This document shows positions 1 to 7,856 of a stretch of DNA of 14,587 nucleotides, one piece after another. Below the pieces are notes generated by a model. The model did not search any database and was not told where the DNA came from. It saw nothing but the letters and a program-made list of their open reading frames with translations. How positions within the stretch are numbered: the stretch's first letter is position 1; every line of letters begins with the position of its first letter. Both the position numbers and the translations under genes were made by a program. Source of the DNA: CAYWGR01 sp964458015 (GTDB lineage: Bacteria; Planctomycetota; Planctomycetia; Pirellulales; Thermoguttaceae); contig CAYWGR010000150.1 of the NCBI GenBank assembly GCA_964458015.1, forward strand, positions 1 through 14,587, read 5' to 3'.

Positions 1-1060
1 GGATGTTCTTGCCGCTGGGACGCCAATAGCTGGCCGTGGTCAATTTGAGGGCCCCGCAGCCCGGTTGCAGATCCATCACCTCCTGGACGGTCCCCTTGCC
101 ATACGAACGCTGGCCGAAAACCACCGCGCGGTGATGATCCTGCAAACACGCAGCCACGATCTCGGCGGCGCTGGCCGTCAGTTGGTTGACGAGCACAGCG
201 ATGGGGAAATCGGTAAATTGCCCCTGGCCGCTAGCCTCGTAGGTGCGGCTGATGCGCCCGCCGCGCCGCCGCGTGGTCACGATGACGCCCGAGTCGATCA
301 ACATATCGCAAACATCGACGGCCGCATCGAGATATCCGCCCGGATCGTCGCGCAGATCAAGCACCAGCCCTCGCATGTCGCTTTCCGAAAGTTTTTGCAA
401 AGCATTTTGCAGCTCCTCGACCGTTTTATCGGTAAAGCTGGTGAGGCGGATATAGCCGATCCGGTCATGTCCTTGCAACAAAAAGTTCCACGAACCATCG
501 GCGTTGCGAGTATCGCCTAAAACCGTGTCGAGCTGGATCACATCGCGGACGATTTTGATTTCGAGCGGTTTTTCACTGCCTTCATGTTGTACGGTAATGG
601 TCACGGGGTCGCCGGGCTTGCCGCGCAACAGCCCCACGGCGTCTTTCAACGACATCCCTTGCGTGCTCGAATCTCCGATCCGCAAAATCCGATCGCCGGC
701 CAAAATTCCAGCCTTGTACGCCGGCGAACCAACCAAGGGGCTCAAAACCATCAACTGCTTGGTCTGCGGATCTTGAGTCACCTCGATGCCCAGACCGCCG
801 AACTCCTGATCGATCGTTTCATGGAACTGCTGCAAGTCTTCCGGCGTAACGTAGGTCGAATAGTCGTCCAACTGGCCGACCATGCCTTCCATCGCCCCTT
901 CGAACAACTGCAACGCCCCGACCGGCTCAAGCGCACGGCTTTCGATCTTCGCCATCGCGCCGGCCAACACCCGGCCATAGGGATTTCGCTGCACCTGCTG
1001 GTAACAAAGCAAGGAGAGAATCGTTACAGCGACCAACACAAACAAGTTGCGACGCGGCAT
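1..1060 (-). CDS. S41 family carboxyl-terminal processing protease (partial, C-terminus beyond window)
   Basis: This is a periplasmic or membrane-anchored serine protease of the CtpA/Prc type, which trims exported proteins from their C-termini. The frame reads from ATG at 1058-1060 to the window edge, giving 353 residues. Residues 5-20 are a hydrophobic signal-anchor. A PDZ domain spans about 88-160, with the GLGIEV and AGILAGDRIL segments. The S41 domain follows, with LRDDPGGYL (about 236-244), the nucleophile Ser297 in LTASAAE and the general-base Lys322 in YGKGTVQ. The 25-residue Ser-Lys spacing is that of the classical Ser/Lys dyad enzymes. The end motif TTASYWRPSG is also present. The C-terminal tail lies outside the window. 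No clear Shine-Dalgarno precedes the ATG; a degenerate palindromic repeat sits 23-52 nt upstream. Family assignment is firm, but the natural substrate cannot be read from sequence. Confidence 0.95.
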   Translation of the reverse strand, partial: MPRRNLFVLVAVTILSLLCYQQVQRNPYGRVLAGAMAKIESRALEPVGALQLFEGAMEGMVGQLDDYSTYVTPEDLQQFHETIDQEFGGLGIEVTQDPQTKQLMVLSPLVGSPAYKAGILAGDRILRIGDSSTQGMSLKDAVGLLRGKPGDPVTITVQHEGSEKPLEIKIVRDVIQLDTVLGDTRNADGSWNFLLQGHDRIGYIRLTSFTDKTVEELQNALQKLSESDMRGLVLDLRDDPGGYLDAAVDVCDMLIDSGVIVTTRRRGGRISRTYEASGQGQFTDFPIAVLVNQLTASAAEIVAACLQDHHRAVVFGQRSYGKGTVQEVMDLQPGCGALKLTTASYWRPSGKNI

Positions 1061-1082
1061 GGGCGGATCGATTATTCCAAGG

Positions 1083-1112
1083 ACCGGAAGCCAATAGCTC
1101 CCGGAATGTGTG
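1083..1112 (+). repeat. Repeat family A, degenerate copy 1 (REP-like palindrome)
   Basis: This copy contains AGCTCCCGGAATGTG (1096-1110) preceded by a mutated left arm. It matches the copy at 1268-1307 along its length, including the AATGTGYG extension after the palindrome. It lies in the leader of the S41 protease gene. Confidence 0.6.
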
Positions 1113-1169
1113 TAAAATGGGCAAAACGCTCCGAGAAATCTCCCTTCCCGGCTATTCCTTCACGTCCCT

Positions 1170-1199
1170 GTTTTACCCTTAACCACCCGCTCTTGGCAA
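1170..1199 (-). promoter_or_regulatory. Candidate sigma70-type promoter for the S41 protease gene
   Basis: On the minus strand TTGCCA (1194-1199) is followed after 18 nt by TAAAAC (1170-1175). The first hexamer matches the -35 consensus at 5 of 6 positions and the second matches the -10 at 4 of 6. A transcript from here would carry a leader of about 100 nt containing repeat A copy 1. Many such matches occur by chance. The rest of the 1061-1374 gap holds only the two repeat A copies. Confidence 0.25.
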
Positions 1200-1267
1200 G
1201 TATGGCCAAAAAGACCGTACAGTAAAAGTTTATGGCGGTTTGTTCCCGGACCGCAAAAACACAACCG

Positions 1268-1307
1268 TATAGCCGGGAGCTAACAGCTCCCGGAATGTGC
1301 GAGAATT
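1268..1307 (+). repeat. Repeat family A, copy 2
   Basis: The palindrome core is CCGGGAGCT-AAC-AGCTCCCGG, a 9-bp stem with a 3-nt loop. It is preceded by ATAG and followed by AATGTGCGAGAATTG. It lies 68 nt past the stop of the gene at 1375-3168. On the minus strand the hairpin is followed, after a short gap, by a run of five T, so it could help end that transcript. It faces copy 3 across the gene in inverted orientation. Confidence 0.8.
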
Positions 1308-1374
1308 GCACAATAGTTTAGCAGAATGTCCTGCAAAATGGCCAACCAGTATCGCGTCGGTCTCTACGTTCATT

Positions 1375-3168
1375 TTATTTGAGCCCCAGCAACGAATCGA
1401 TCAGTTCCTGCCATTCTTTGGTCGGACGCATGGGATCCTGTGGAGAATATCCGCCACGCGGATTCAGCGTTGTCGTAACGATGTTTGTGTCCAACGAAAC
1501 AGACAACTCTGTGAGGAAACCGTCCTCGCGTCCCAATGCCATTGGGCTGTTGTAGACAGCAGGTGGCTTCGTAGCCAGCCAAGCCTGAATCAGACTATTG
1601 AATTTTGCCGTATTTTCCATAGAGAGATCGGTCCAGGGAACGTTGGCAATCAGCTTGGCGATGCCTGCCTCATCAAGCGGCAGCATTGGGGCGGGGTGGT
1701 TTGCCGATTTCCAAAGCTTCCGCATCTCGCCCTTGGATAAATCCAGCTCTACCACGATCAGCGACGTGCGGGAAAAACCGTTCCCCGGACTAACGCCTGA
1801 CCACTGTTTGTATCGCAGCACATATTGGGGAGCAGCCTTGCAGTTCGATGGAAGCAGCAGACCATGCAATCTTCGTTGAGTTGTCGATTCCGGAGGTTCT
1901 GCGTCAAACGTTGCGGTTGTTAATCTGCCGTGGATGTAGGAAAGCGTAAACAAGACAAACCTAACGTTCATCTTTTTTTGAGCATCCGCATGGGTTTCGC
2001 GAAATATCCGATCTGCCAGAGCGTTCTTCTGATCCGCATCGTTGTTTTGCAGCTTTGAAGTAAAGGCGAGAATATCGGACTTCGCAAGTCCCACGTCCGC
2101 CAGCTTCCGAAAAAAGATGGGACCGGCCTGCTCTTCCCACTGTTTTGCCATGCGTGCTTCATGTTGGCTCGCCATTTCCCATGTCATGTCTGTAATTGCC
2201 ATGAAATTTAGAGCATCAACAATCGGTTTCATTTTGGAGACGAATTCATCATCAGAGAACAATCTTCCAAAGAAGGCAACCGCTGTTGCCTCCACGCCAG
2301 ATCCATTCACTGGCGACGTTGCGTTAGGCGACGCACCCGGCATGACCAAAACACTCCGAATTCCTGACCAGCATCTGTTGGGGAAGATCAGAACACGGTT
2401 TTTGAACAGACGCTGCACAGAGGCCAAACCATCAACTTGTTCTCGCTTAATTTTAAATTGCAGGGGCAGGGGGATACCCGCTTTAATCTCGATGAACGGA
2501 CCAGTATTTATGGCCCCCGGAATCAGAAGATCAAGGCTAAAAACATAGTCTTTGCCATTCTTTTTACCATGAAATGAAGCTTTGAAAGTCTCACGGTGAA
2601 TCCATATCGACCTATCATCTGGGCTACTCAGATGGATCAAGATAACATAGCTGTCCTTTCGCTGGTCTTGGGCTACAACAGAAAGCGTTCCCTTGGATCG
2701 CTGGATCTTATGTGTTTCTTTTAGAAACAACACAACCCGATCCATGGAAAACTCGGAAAGGCTGTTCGCGTCAATAAGGAAGCTCAATGAGTCGCTGTAA
2801 GCGGTTTGCCAGATGCCATTCGAGTTGGTTTTATCTGCAGAACGCATCTCCTGCCGTTCAAGAAACAGAATTCTTGTTTCTCCACTTTTGTATTCCGGCT
2901 CCCACCATCCGGGTTCGGAGAACTCAACGATGTCGCCGGGCGAGAATTTCCCCTTGATACATTTGAGAACCTTAGCCACGCCTGCCATGGGGCCATCTTT
3001 GCCCGTTCGACTATAGTCCGTTCGTTGAATCTTTGCAGCTACGATAACTTCAGCCCTATCTATAAGGTTATTCAGGGTAGGGGATTGTTTGGGCGTTGCC
3101 GCCCATGACGGAATACACGACCAAGCTAGAACAACAAACAATGTGATAAGTATGGGAGGAATCTTCAT
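1375..3168 (-). CDS. Secreted protein of unknown function
   Basis: I do not recognise this 597-residue protein as a whole. The start was set at ATG 3166-3168 because GGAAGG lies 6 nt upstream and a signal peptide begins exactly there: MKIPP, a hydrophobic core, then cleavage likely after PSWA (about residue 23). The open frame extends 32 codons further upstream, without signal character, into a repeat. Residues about 32-105 resemble a module common in exported proteins: LIDRAEVIVAAKI, a strand ending KVLKCIKGKFSPGDIVEF, then GETRILFLE. The remaining 480 residues show no motif I can name. Three hand-counted 60-nt blocks are 38, 43 and 53% GC, against 62 and 68% in two blocks of the neighbouring VIT-VWA gene. 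With the inverted repeat copies at 1268 and 3255, this suggests acquired DNA. The coding call is strong because of the length, signal peptide and RBS. Confidence 0.82.
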   Translation of the reverse strand: MKIPPILITLFVVLAWSCIPSWAATPKQSPTLNNLIDRAEVIVAAKIQRTDYSRTGKDGPMAGVAKVLKCIKGKFSPGDIVEFSEPGWWEPEYKSGETRILFLERQEMRSADKTNSNGIWQTAYSDSLSFLIDANSLSEFSMDRVVLFLKETHKIQRSKGTLSVVAQDQRKDSYVILIHLSSPDDRSIWIHRETFKASFHGKKNGKDYVFSLDLLIPGAINTGPFIEIKAGIPLPLQFKIKREQVDGLASVQRLFKNRVLIFPNRCWSGIRSVLVMPGASPNATSPVNGSGVEATAVAFFGRLFSDDEFVSKMKPIVDALNFMAITDMTWEMASQHEARMAKQWEEQAGPIFFRKLADVGLAKSDILAFTSKLQNNDADQKNALADRIFRETHADAQKKMNVRFVLFTLSYIHGRLTTATFDAEPPESTTQRRLHGLLLPSNCKAAPQYVLRYKQWSGVSPGNGFSRTSLIVVELDLSKGEMRKLWKSANHPAPMLPLDEAGIAKLIANVPWTDLSMENTAKFNSLIQAWLATKPPAVYNSPMALGREDGFLTELSVSLDTNIVTTTLNPRGGYSPQDPMRPTKEWQELIDSLLGLK

Positions 3169-3254
3169 CGGTTTCCTTCCGACATCGTATCGAGATAGAC
3201 CATTGCTGTATTTGATCGGAACGGGTTTATCAAGCCTGCCCCATGTGGAGAATA

Positions 3255-3295
3255 GATCGCACAATCCGGAAGCTGTTAGCTCCCGGCTATCGTAT
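3255..3295 (-). repeat. Repeat family A, copy 3
   Basis: On the minus strand this reads ATAGCCGGGAGCTAACAGCT followed by TCCGGATTGTGCGA. It is the same core and 3' extension as copy 2, with a few substitutions. It lies between the VIT-VWA gene stop (3330) and the start of the 1375-3168 gene, and is inverted relative to copy 2. Confidence 0.75.
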
Positions 3296-3296
3296 C

Positions 3297-3324
3297 TAAT
3301 CCCTAATCCCCAATCCCTAATCCC
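3297..3324. repeat. Heptanucleotide tandem repeat (YAATCCC)x4 with G-quadruplex potential
   Basis: Four exact 7-nt units run TAATCCC, TAATCCC, CAATCCC, TAATCCC. On the minus strand this gives G-tracts of 3, 3, 4 and 3 separated by ATTA or ATT, the spacing of an intramolecular G-quadruplex. It begins 5 nt past the stop codon of the VIT-VWA gene, so it would be in that gene's 3' untranslated RNA. Confidence 0.85.
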
Positions 3325-3329
3325 TTCTT

Positions 3330-5666
3330 CTACGGCTCGATCAAATACGCCTGATCGTCCAGGTTCAGCAGCACGGGCTCGTCGAACACAAGATACTGCG
3401 AAAGCCGACGGCCGTGCGTTTCAGCCAGCTTGAAATACTCGTCGCTGAACTGTTTCACGCGCCGAGCGTTTTGCTCCTGGGCTTTCGTCACCTGCGAATC
3501 GACCCATTGGCCATTGCGGCGGAAGAAGTTACGGTTGCCGATTTGCCGCATGTTCTGGCCGGCCTCGCGAAGTTCTTTCTTGGCCTTTTCACCTTCAACT
3601 TGCAGCGCCGGGGAACTGTAGCCGCCACCCATGCCTCCGGAGGGCTTGGCTGCCATCGCGTCGGCAGCCCTCTCGGCCGCGGGAGCGAACGAAGGCGAAG
3701 CCACTTGTGCCCGCTTCATGTCGCCTTTCATCGCACGCTGGGCAAAGCCCGAGCGGCCGTCGGCGGACGACAACGCTTCGAGCCGCCGGTCGGCCCGGGT
3801 CATGTTACCAACCGTGTCGCGCAGATTGACGCCCTCGTCGGCCATGAACGATGTGTACGGCGTCAGGATGCCGTGCCGTGTGGCCAATTCGACCAATTCC
3901 TTGACCAACTCGTCATTCTTGCCCTTCAGGTCCAACTCGTCGAGGATTTCACCCACCCGGCGCGTGGCCCAAAGCTTTTCGATAAACGCAAACCCTTCGT
4001 CGTTGCTCTTTTCGACGAATGTCGCCGGAAAATCCAGCTTCTGAAGGCTTTCGCCGACCGAGCCTTGGACAATGACCTTGGCCGTGCCCGGCCGTCGATA
4101 ACGTCCCACCGCTACGAGTTGCTCGCCCGCAAACAGATCGAACGAATCCTTGGGATACACGCGATTCACCGGCGGCCCATCCTCGGTTTTCAATTCATCA
4201 AAAATGAACTGCAATTGCACGCCGGTCAGCACAGGCGACTCGATCCGGTTGTAAAGCTTGCTCACGCGATCTTCGATATCTTCATTCGGCCGAACATATT
4301 CGCTCTGGCCGAAGTTTTCACGCACCAGTTTGTCGAGCAACCGGCTGTTCACATCATAGCCCACGCCGAAGGTGAAGAGCCGTGCATGAACTTTGTTCCA
4401 CTGTTTGGCGTCGGCCGCGATTTTCATCTCATTCGTCTCGCCGGCCGTGGGCAATCCGTCCGTCAAAAAGATCACGTAGCTCGGCCGCTTGTCATCTTGC
4501 AATTGGCCAAGCGCTGTACGCAACGCCCCGCTGATATCGGTGCTGCCGCCGGCATAGAGACCTTCGACAAAGCCCAAGGCCGCCTTCCGCGTCTCCTCGT
4601 CGAACCGCTGCAACTCAGGCCGAAACGCTTCGATCTGGCTATCGTAAGCAATCACGTTGAACAAGTCGCCGGCGCGCAGGGTGTTCAGTACATACTTGAG
4701 CGCCGCCTTGACCTGCTCGATTTTCTTGCCGCTCATGCTGCCCGACCGATCGATCACCAGTAGAACTGTCTTTTCCGAACGTTTTTGGTCGGCCGATTTG
4801 ATTTCAGGACTGGCCAAAAGCAGGAAAAAACCGTCCTGATTCTTGTCAGGCCGATAGCTCAACACCCGTGTGCTGACTTTGCCCTTGCCGACATCGTAGA
4901 ACAAACGGAAATCGCTCGACGGCACTTCGTTCTTGCTGCGGAACGTGACCGTCGCATGTTTAGGATCCGGCCGCTGGATTTCGACGGCGTGCGAAGGACT
5001 ATAGACATTCTTAATTTCCTCTTGGCTTTCAATGGTCGTGCGAATGGCCACTTGTTCGACAGCCTCGGATGTGTATTTCGCGGTGCTCAAGGGGAACAGG
5101 AAATCGGTCAGCCCTTCCTGCTTGCGGCAAATTTGCGAATAGCGCAACGAAACGGTGCGACTGGCGCCGGCCGGCACGGGAAACACGCTCGTGCGGAAAA
5201 GCCCCGTGCCCATCCACTCCAACAATGCCGGATCGCGGTTCCTGCGCACGATCTCTTCATACATCCGCCGCGCTTCCTTGGCGTCCAGCAGCTTTGCGGG
5301 CAATTCACGCCCGTCGATCATCAAGGTCATCTGTTCGATGGCCCCGTCATAAGGCAATGGAAAAACAAACGACACTTCCATCGGGCGATTGCCTGTGTTG
5401 ACGAACGTCTGGGAGACTTGCACCTTGGCCACCTGATCGACCAGCCGAGTTTCGACGTTCAATTCCTTGATCTTGTAACTCATCGGCGACGGCGGAGGCA
5501 CCGGCGACGGCGTTGGCCACGGGTGTGGCGGCCATATAATGATCGGACGCGGCAGACGAACCCGCACGTTCGGGTCATCCACGATCAACAACCCCTGCGC
5601 CCGGACCACCGCCGGCGCAAAAAGCAACACGATGACGACCAGGACGATGGAGCGGCGTATCGACAT
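3330..5666 (-). CDS. Secreted VIT and von Willebrand factor A domain protein
   Basis: This is a 778-residue exported protein of the inter-alpha-trypsin-inhibitor-like class, with likely roles in protein-protein adhesion at the envelope. ATG 5664-5666 was chosen because GGGAG lies about 10 nt upstream and a signal peptide starts there, with cleavage after VVRA (residue 23). The open frame continues 58 codons upstream without coding character. A proline-rich linker (about 39-62) leads to the VIT domain (63-200, with VSFVFPLP and RRMYEEIV). The VWA domain (298-480) has a complete MIDAS: DRSGS at 306-310, Thr376 in GGSTDI and Asp403 in LTDG, so metal-dependent ligand binding is plausible. An Ala/Gly-rich stretch (655-690) precedes a C-terminal segment with NFFRRNGQWVD and KQFSDEYFKLA. 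No sorting signal or C-terminal membrane helix is visible. The ligand is unknown. Confidence 0.93.
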   Translation of the reverse strand: MSIRRSIVLVVIVLLFAPAVVRAQGLLIVDDPNVRVRLPRPIIIWPPHPWPTPSPVPPPSPMSYKIKELNVETRLVDQVAKVQVSQTFVNTGNRPMEVSFVFPLPYDGAIEQMTLMIDGRELPAKLLDAKEARRMYEEIVRRNRDPALLEWMGTGLFRTSVFPVPAGASRTVSLRYSQICRKQEGLTDFLFPLSTAKYTSEAVEQVAIRTTIESQEEIKNVYSPSHAVEIQRPDPKHATVTFRSKNEVPSSDFRLFYDVGKGKVSTRVLSYRPDKNQDGFFLLLASPEIKSADQKRSEKTVLLVIDRSGSMSGKKIEQVKAALKYVLNTLRAGDLFNVIAYDSQIEAFRPELQRFDEETRKAALGFVEGLYAGGSTDISGALRTALGQLQDDKRPSYVIFLTDGLPTAGETNEMKIAADAKQWNKVHARLFTFGVGYDVNSRLLDKLVRENFGQSEYVRPNEDIEDRVSKLYNRIESPVLTGVQLQFIFDELKTEDGPPVNRVYPKDSFDLFAGEQLVAVGRYRRPGTAKVIVQGSVGESLQKLDFPATFVEKSNDEGFAFIEKLWATRRVGEILDELDLKGKNDELVKELVELATRHGILTPYTSFMADEGVNLRDTVGNMTRADRRLEALSSADGRSGFAQRAMKGDMKRAQVASPSFAPAAERAADAMAAKPSGGMGGGYSSPALQVEGEKAKKELREAGQNMRQIGNRNFFRRNGQWVDSQVTKAQEQNARRVKQFSDEYFKLAETHGRRLSQYLVFDEPVLLNLDDQAYLIEP

Positions 5667-5924
5667 ATTTACTCTCCCTGCGAACGAATTCCCGTGGAAA
5701 AGAGCCTCAACCTGGATACGTATAAGACGAGAATGCGACGTTCCTAGTTCCCAATAATTCCAAAATGGCGAAAAAAAGGTTGTCATGGGACAGGCGGGGA
5801 ATGATAGAGCAAACCACCTTGTTTTCTCCAAAAGCCCCACTTTTCAACAACCCTCCGACAGAGGTAACACGGTTTTTTCTCACAACTGTCTCCCCCTCGA
5901 TTTCTCCCTTTTTTCGCACAAAGT

Positions 5925-5952
5925 TTGACGCTTCTGCATAGATTGCTATGCT
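5925..5952 (+). promoter_or_regulatory. Candidate promoter for the ACT-domain gene
   Basis: TTGACG (5925-5930) is followed after 16 nt by TATGCT (5947-5952), which is preceded by TGC, an extended -10. The leader to the ATG at 6092 would be about 130 nt. This sits in the 425-nt divergent gap 5667-6091, which otherwise shows AT-rich stretches and no coding potential. For the opposite gene I could not settle on a promoter. Confidence 0.45.
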
Positions 5953-6091
5953 TGTTATAGAGGTTCTGAGTTCGACGTTATGCCAAATTCGTGCTTGTCA
6001 TGGAAAAGGCTTCTCAAAAACGTCCAATGCGAGTTTCCCCCTTCCGCGTGGAATGGGGTGAGTTCTGTTCTTCCACGAAAGGATCCGTGTG

Positions 6092-6535
6092 ATGCAAACG
6101 GCCAAGCAAATGTCGGTTTCGTTGGTCAACAAGCCCGGGCGACTTGCTGATTTGTTGGCATCCTTGAACAAGGGCAGAGTGGACCTTCGGGCCCTGTCGG
6201 TCATGAATTCAGGCGAACGTGGGATTGTCCGTTTCGTGCCCGACGACTTTGAAGCTGCTGCTTTGGTGTTGGAGCAAAACAACATCCGTTTCGAGGCGGC
6301 AGACGTGCTTTTGGTCGAAATTTCGAACCAGACAGGCGGATTCCGCAAAATTTGCGAAAAACTAGCAGTCGAACACCTGAATATCGACTACGCCTATAGC
6401 TCGCTAAGCGGCGGCGAAAAACGTATTTTGGCCGTCTTCAAAGTGAATGATCTGGCTAAAGCCCAACGTATCCTGACCGAAAACGGCACGACGCGCAAGA
6501 GGACGACATTCCGTCGGCTTGTAATGGCCCACTAG
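6092..6535 (+). CDS. Tandem ACT-domain protein (putative amino-acid-sensing regulator)
   Basis: This is a 147-residue cytoplasmic protein made of two ACT modules and nothing else. The first covers about residues 4-70, with SVSLVNKPGRLADLLASLNK, the usual strand-helix start of ACT domains. The second covers about 73-140, with LVEISNQTGGFRKICEKLA and a hydrophobic strand ILAVFKV. ACT domains bind small ligands, typically amino acids, at dimer interfaces. Stand-alone pairs like this are presumed regulators of amino-acid metabolism; the ligand cannot be read from sequence. ATG 6092 is preferred because AAAGGA ends 8 nt upstream; a GTG directly before it at 6089 is possible. It is transcribed divergently from the VIT-VWA gene and stands alone, with repeats downstream. 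Confidence 0.9.
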   Translation: MQTAKQMSVSLVNKPGRLADLLASLNKGRVDLRALSVMNSGERGIVRFVPDDFEAAALVLEQNNIRFEAADVLLVEISNQTGGFRKICEKLAVEHLNIDYAYSSLSGGEKRILAVFKVNDLAKAQRILTENGTTRKRTTFRRLVMAH

Positions 6536-6598
6536 AAAATGGGCTGTTTGCGCAGAATACAAAGCCGCGTAGCCATACTATCTGCTCTTGCCTCGGTT

Positions 6599-6634
6599 GG
6601 CGGTTTCGAGGAAACTTGCCGCCCCTAGGTTTTG
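6599..6634 (+). terminator. Weak candidate terminator after the ACT-domain gene
   Basis: GGCGG (6599-6603) can pair with CCGCC (6619-6623), and GTTTC with GAAAC inside it. The following TTTT (6630-6633) is short and displaced by 6 nt, so this is a poor match to an intrinsic terminator. Confidence 0.25.
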
Positions 6635-6644
6635 TCAGAGAAGA

Positions 6645-6736
6645 CTATTGTCATCCTAAGTATACCTATTGTCATCCTGAGCGTAGCGAAGGATCTGCCG
6701 CATCACCACAGATTCTTCGCTACGCTCAGGAATGAC
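6645..6736. repeat. Stem-loop repeat (GTCATCCTGAGCGTAGCGAA type) with duplicated left end
   Basis: The arm at 6671-6697 (GTCATCCTGAGCGTAGCG, continuing to GATCTG) pairs almost perfectly with 6709-6736 across an 11-nt loop. A second copy of its left edge, CTATTGTCATCCT, lies at 6645, exactly 21 nt before the one at 6666. Sequences of this GAGCGTAGCGAAG/CTTCGCTACGCTC type are dispersed in many bacterial genomes (general knowledge; not searched here). Confidence 0.85.
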
Positions 6737-6768
6737 TCTATGTGGCTTTGGGCTTTTTTGAGAGAACC

Positions 6769-6930
6769 TAGTGTAGTGATTCATAATTGTGGGATCGTAT
6801 AAAAACCGCTTATTGAGTGCCACTGGCTCTGCCAGTGCTGGCCGCCGTATGTAATCACGCGGAATCCCCACACTGGCAGAGCCAGTGGCACTCACTGAAT
6901 AAAACCCCAACAGCGTGAATCACTACACTA
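6769..6930. mobile_element. MITE-like element, 15-bp perfect terminal inverted repeats at TA
   Basis: The left end TAGTGTAGTGATTCA (6769-6783) is the exact reverse complement of the right end TGAATCACTACACTA (6916-6930). If the outermost TA on each side is a target duplication, the element proper is GTGTAGTGATTCA to TGAATCACTACAC, 158 bp. TA duplication is typical of IS630/Tc1-mariner-type elements. Inside is a second perfect inverted repeat of 24 bp: 6814-6837, containing GCCACTGGCTCTGCCAGTG, against 6871-6894. No open frame of useful length exists, so it would be non-autonomous. It ends only 34 nt before the lipoprotein start at 6965. Confidence 0.7.
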
Positions 6931-6964
6931 AGGGCGGAGCATTTTCTCCTCGGCAAGGATCGCC

Positions 6965-7723
6965 ATGCGCAAGACGTTTGCAGCCATAACGATCACGATG
7001 GCCCTTTCGGGCTGCGGGATGGGGCCGGAATATACCGCCTGTCCGCCTCAGACGAATGCGCCCTTGCTGCCCGCCGCGCCAATCCAGCCCAATCCCGTGC
7101 AGATTCCAATTACGGATTCTCAAGCGGCATGGGAACAGGTTGTCGATGTCGTGGACGACTATTTCCGCATCGAACGCGAAGAACCAATCCGGACGGTTGG
7201 CAACATGCTGACCGAAGGCACCATTACCACCTCGCCCGCCATCAGCCCGACGATTTTCGAGCCGTGGCGGCACGATACCGGCGATCACGATCAGCGTGTG
7301 GAAAACACCTTGCAGTCAATCCGCCGCCGGGCGGTGGTTCGTGTAATTCCAACCCAAGGCGGCCATTGGGTCGAAGTCCAAGTGTTCAAGGAACTTGAGG
7401 ACGTCGTCAGACCGGAATTAGCCACGGCCGGCGCTGCCACATTCCGCTACGATAGCACGCTCTCGGGCATTGAAAATCCGATCAGCGAGCAACAAGCCGC
7501 CAAAGGTTGGATCTCGATGGGACGCGACACCGCGCTCGAACAAGTTATCATCGCCGATCTACGCAGCCGTTGTGGCCAAGCAGCAACACCCGCCACCATA
7601 CAGACACGCACCGGCAATCCCCAATCCGTTCCCGCAGCTTCCCTCCCCGGGCCCGTCATCGAACAATTAGCCCCTGTGCCGAATCCGCAGCCGATCACCA
7701 CCGATCCTTCGCCACATCTTTAG
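6965..7723 (+). CDS. Predicted lipoprotein of unknown function
   Basis: This is a 252-residue protein anchored to the membrane by a lipid. The N-terminus MRKTFAAITITMALSGCG has a short positive start, a hydrophobic stretch and a lipobox LSGC with the acylated Cys17. AAGGAT lies about 4 nt before the ATG at 6965. After a proline-rich linker (about 24-50), a folded region of about residues 53-195 contains AWEQVVDVVDDYFRIEREE, RRRAVVRVIPTQGGHWVEVQ and TALEQVIIADLRSRCG. The tail from about 210 is again proline-rich and likely disordered. I do not recognise a named domain; the helix/strand pattern looks like one compact periplasmic domain. Because the MITE-like element ends 34 nt upstream, the native promoter is either inside that element or beyond it. 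Confidence 0.8.
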   Translation: MRKTFAAITITMALSGCGMGPEYTACPPQTNAPLLPAAPIQPNPVQIPITDSQAAWEQVVDVVDDYFRIEREEPIRTVGNMLTEGTITTSPAISPTIFEPWRHDTGDHDQRVENTLQSIRRRAVVRVIPTQGGHWVEVQVFKELEDVVRPELATAGAATFRYDSTLSGIENPISEQQAAKGWISMGRDTALEQVIIADLRSRCGQAATPATIQTRTGNPQSVPAASLPGPVIEQLAPVPNPQPITTDPSPHL

Positions 7724-7856
7724 CGATCAACGATTCCAGACAGTAGAAAAGCATTGTAATTCGTCATCCATTGGGTTTGCACTCCACTCCTGTACTACTA
7801 ACCCAAAAGATCGTGAACTTTTTCGCAAAGTTTAGCGACCAACGGAAGCGAATCGA

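Noticed and set aside
3169..3264. N-terminal extension of the secreted unknown protein by 32 residues
   Set aside because: It runs toward repeat A, lacks an SD, and hides the signal peptide starting at 3168.
3414..4763. A 449-codon open frame on the plus strand
   Set aside because: It is wholly antisense to the VIT-VWA gene, which has clear domains. High GC keeps the opposite frame open; the translation shows no domain or RBS.
4785..5747. A 320-codon open frame on the plus strand
   Set aside because: It is antisense to the same gene, rich in His/Arg typical of a shadow frame, with no recognisable motif.
5667..5840. N-terminal extension of the VIT-VWA protein by 58 residues
   Set aside because: The extension would bury the signal peptide, and the SD and signal begin at 5666.
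6645..6930. CRISPR array
   Set aside because: The repeats are inverted arms of two separate elements, not regularly spaced direct repeats, and there are no cas genes.
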